A DNA stretch of 64,000 nt from Serratia entomophila. GTDB taxonomy: Bacteria > Pseudomonadota > Gammaproteobacteria > Enterobacterales > Enterobacteriaceae. The notes beneath the pieces were generated by a model that saw only the letters and a program-made list of their open reading frames with translations, ran no database searches and had not been told where the DNA came from. Below are positions 63,012 to 64,000 of the stretch, piece after piece. The position numbers were made by a program, and so were the translations under genes. Where the stretch lies: the NCBI RefSeq assembly GCF_021462285.1, contig NZ_CP082787.1:1984001-2048000 (forward strand), read 5' to 3'. Positions within the stretch are counted from its first letter, which is position 1; the number at the start of each line of letters is the position of its first letter.

Positions 63012-64000
63012 TCAGGCGCTGTGTTTGGCATCGCGCTGGGCGATTTTGGCACGGGCGATCGGCAACAGTTCTTTACCGTATTCCTGAGCGTCGTTGAGGG
63101 GATCAAAGCCGCGGATCAGGAAGTTGCGCACGCCCAGATCGTAGTAATCAAGCAGGGCATCGGCCACCTGCTCCGGCGTACCCACCAGCGCAGTGGAATT
63201 GTGCCCGCCGCCGACCAATCTGGCGATGCCGGTCCACAGACGTTTATCCACCACATCGCCTTGCGCCACGGTTTGCAGCAGGCGTTGAGCGCCCACGCTG
63301 TTGGGCTTGTTCCTATGGCCAACGTCGGTTTGCGCGGCATGTTCAGTGGCGACATGCAGGATCTCTTTGGCTTTTTCCCAAGCCTGCGTTTCGGTGGCGG
63401 CAATAATCGGTCGGAATGATACGCTAAAGTCGATTTGGCGCAGGTGTTTGGCCGCTTCGGCCCGCACGCGCTGGATGGTTTCCCGGGTTTGCGCCAGCGA
63501 TTCGCCCCACAGGGCAAACACATTGGCATGCTTGCCGGCTACGGCAATCGCCGCGTCGGATGAACCGCCGAAGAAAATCGGGATATGAGGCTGTTGCAGC
63601 GGTTTTATTGCCGAAAAGGCCTGTTCGACCTGATAGAAGTCATTATGGGCGTCGAACGGCCGTTCCTGGGTCCAGACCTGGCGCACGATCTCCAAAAATG
63701 CCTCGGTGCGGGCATAGCGCCGATCGTGGTCGAGATAGTCGCCGTCGCGGCGCTGTTCTGCGTCGTTCCCGCCGCTAATGATATGCACCGCCAGGCGCCC
63801 GCCCAACAGGTGTTCCAGGGTGGCTAATTTACGCGCCGCCAAGGTCGGCGAGACGAAGCCTGGCCGGTGCGCCAGTAAGAAGTTGATTTTTTGAGTGGAT
63901 AGCCCAGCCAGCGCCGTGACTAAAAATCCGTCGGGTTGATCGGACCAATGCCCGACCAGCAGGCGGTCGAAACCGGCGGCTTCGTGGGTTTGCGCAAAGC
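63012..64000 (-). CDS. SsuD-like FMNH2-dependent monooxygenase (5' end outside the window)
   Basis: At least 329 codons, still open at the window edge. It is a luciferase-like (LLM) TIM barrel: AAGFDRLLVGHWSDQPDGF near the start, INFLLAHRPGFVSPTLAARK, LEHLLGGRLAVHIISGGNDAEQRRDGD, PIFFGGSSDAAIAVA and RGFDPLNDAQEYG, all close to alkanesulfonate monooxygenase SsuD. It would release sulfite from organosulfonates. First visible gene of the operon. Confidence 0.88.
   Translation of the reverse strand, partial: FAQTHEAAGFDRLLVGHWSDQPDGFLVTALAGLSTQKINFLLAHRPGFVSPTLAARKLATLEHLLGGRLAVHIISGGNDAEQRRDGDYLDHDRRYARTEAFLEIVRQVWTQERPFDAHNDFYQVEQAFSAIKPLQQPHIPIFFGGSSDAAIAVAGKHANVFALWGESLAQTRETIQRVRAEAAKHLRQIDFSVSFRPIIAATETQAWEKAKEILHVATEHAAQTDVGHRNKPNSVGAQRLLQTVAQGDVVDKRLWTGIARLVGGGHNSTALVGTPEQVADALLDYYDLGVRNFLIRGFDPLNDAQEYGKELLPIARAKIAQRDAKHSA

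Overview
The window looks like a chromosomal segment of an enterobacterium of the Serratia marcescens type. The coding DNA is GC-rich. Several genes have enterobacterial identities: ghrA-ycdX-ycdY, yebE-ptrB-exoX, holE-ftnA-yobA-yebZ-yebY, the small RNA sdsR, zinT, fabV and dcuSR. The 317-residue proline iminopeptidase matches the well-studied Serratia enzyme. No rRNA or CRISPR array is visible.

Left arm (1-18.9 kb). The window opens inside a 168-bp tandem array made from the 3' end and terminator of a minus-strand tRNA-Ser(GGA), a layout like the tyrT/rtT repeats of E. coli. It is followed by a divergent POT-family transporter, housekeeping genes, and a DksA paralogue under a Zur box. Next come pip, a LysR-controlled cluster (CitE-like lyase, MaoC hydratase, family III CoA-transferase, MatC-like permease) that fits C5-dicarboxylate (itaconate/mesaconate/citramalate) breakdown, then holE, ftnA and the copper-related yobA-yebZ-yebY.

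Prophage remnant (19.1-37.3 kb). An 18.2-kb element is bounded by 24-bp direct repeats, and its core is the terminator arm of the small RNA SdsR. It keeps a tyrosine integrase, Xis, a Gp157-like protein, an annealing protein, HNH, YbcO, antiterminator Q, three tRNAs, holin, endolysin and terminase parts. It has lost the repressor, the replication genes and nearly the whole head-tail block through visible deletion junctions. Two AT-rich cargo operons are intact. One is an AAA ATPase plus subtilase pair matching the IetAS anti-phage system. The other is a two-gene operon, an NdpA/YejK-like nucleoid-associated protein plus a three-helix membrane protein, next to attR. I regard the second as the best candidate for an undescribed defence system.

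Between attR and zinT (37.3-40.9 kb) lie an amber-interrupted TolA-C-like gene, a 24-bp-arm palindrome and an intact phage-type tailspike. These look like debris or cargo from an older prophage.

Right arm (40.9-64 kb). This holds zinT with a second Zur box, fabV, a group of small envelope proteins, a GrpB-family gene, dcuR-dcuS, an LsrF/DhnA-type aldolase divergent from a sugar ABC transporter with two paralogous binding proteins, an NlpA/MetQ lipoprotein, a universal stress protein, a ClpP-like gene remnant and a class II aldolase. It ends with a sulfonate-type operon (ATPase, permease, two binding proteins, an acyl-CoA-dehydrogenase-like flavoenzyme, an SsuD-like monooxygenase) that runs off the window. 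All functional calls come from reading the translations; no database search was run.
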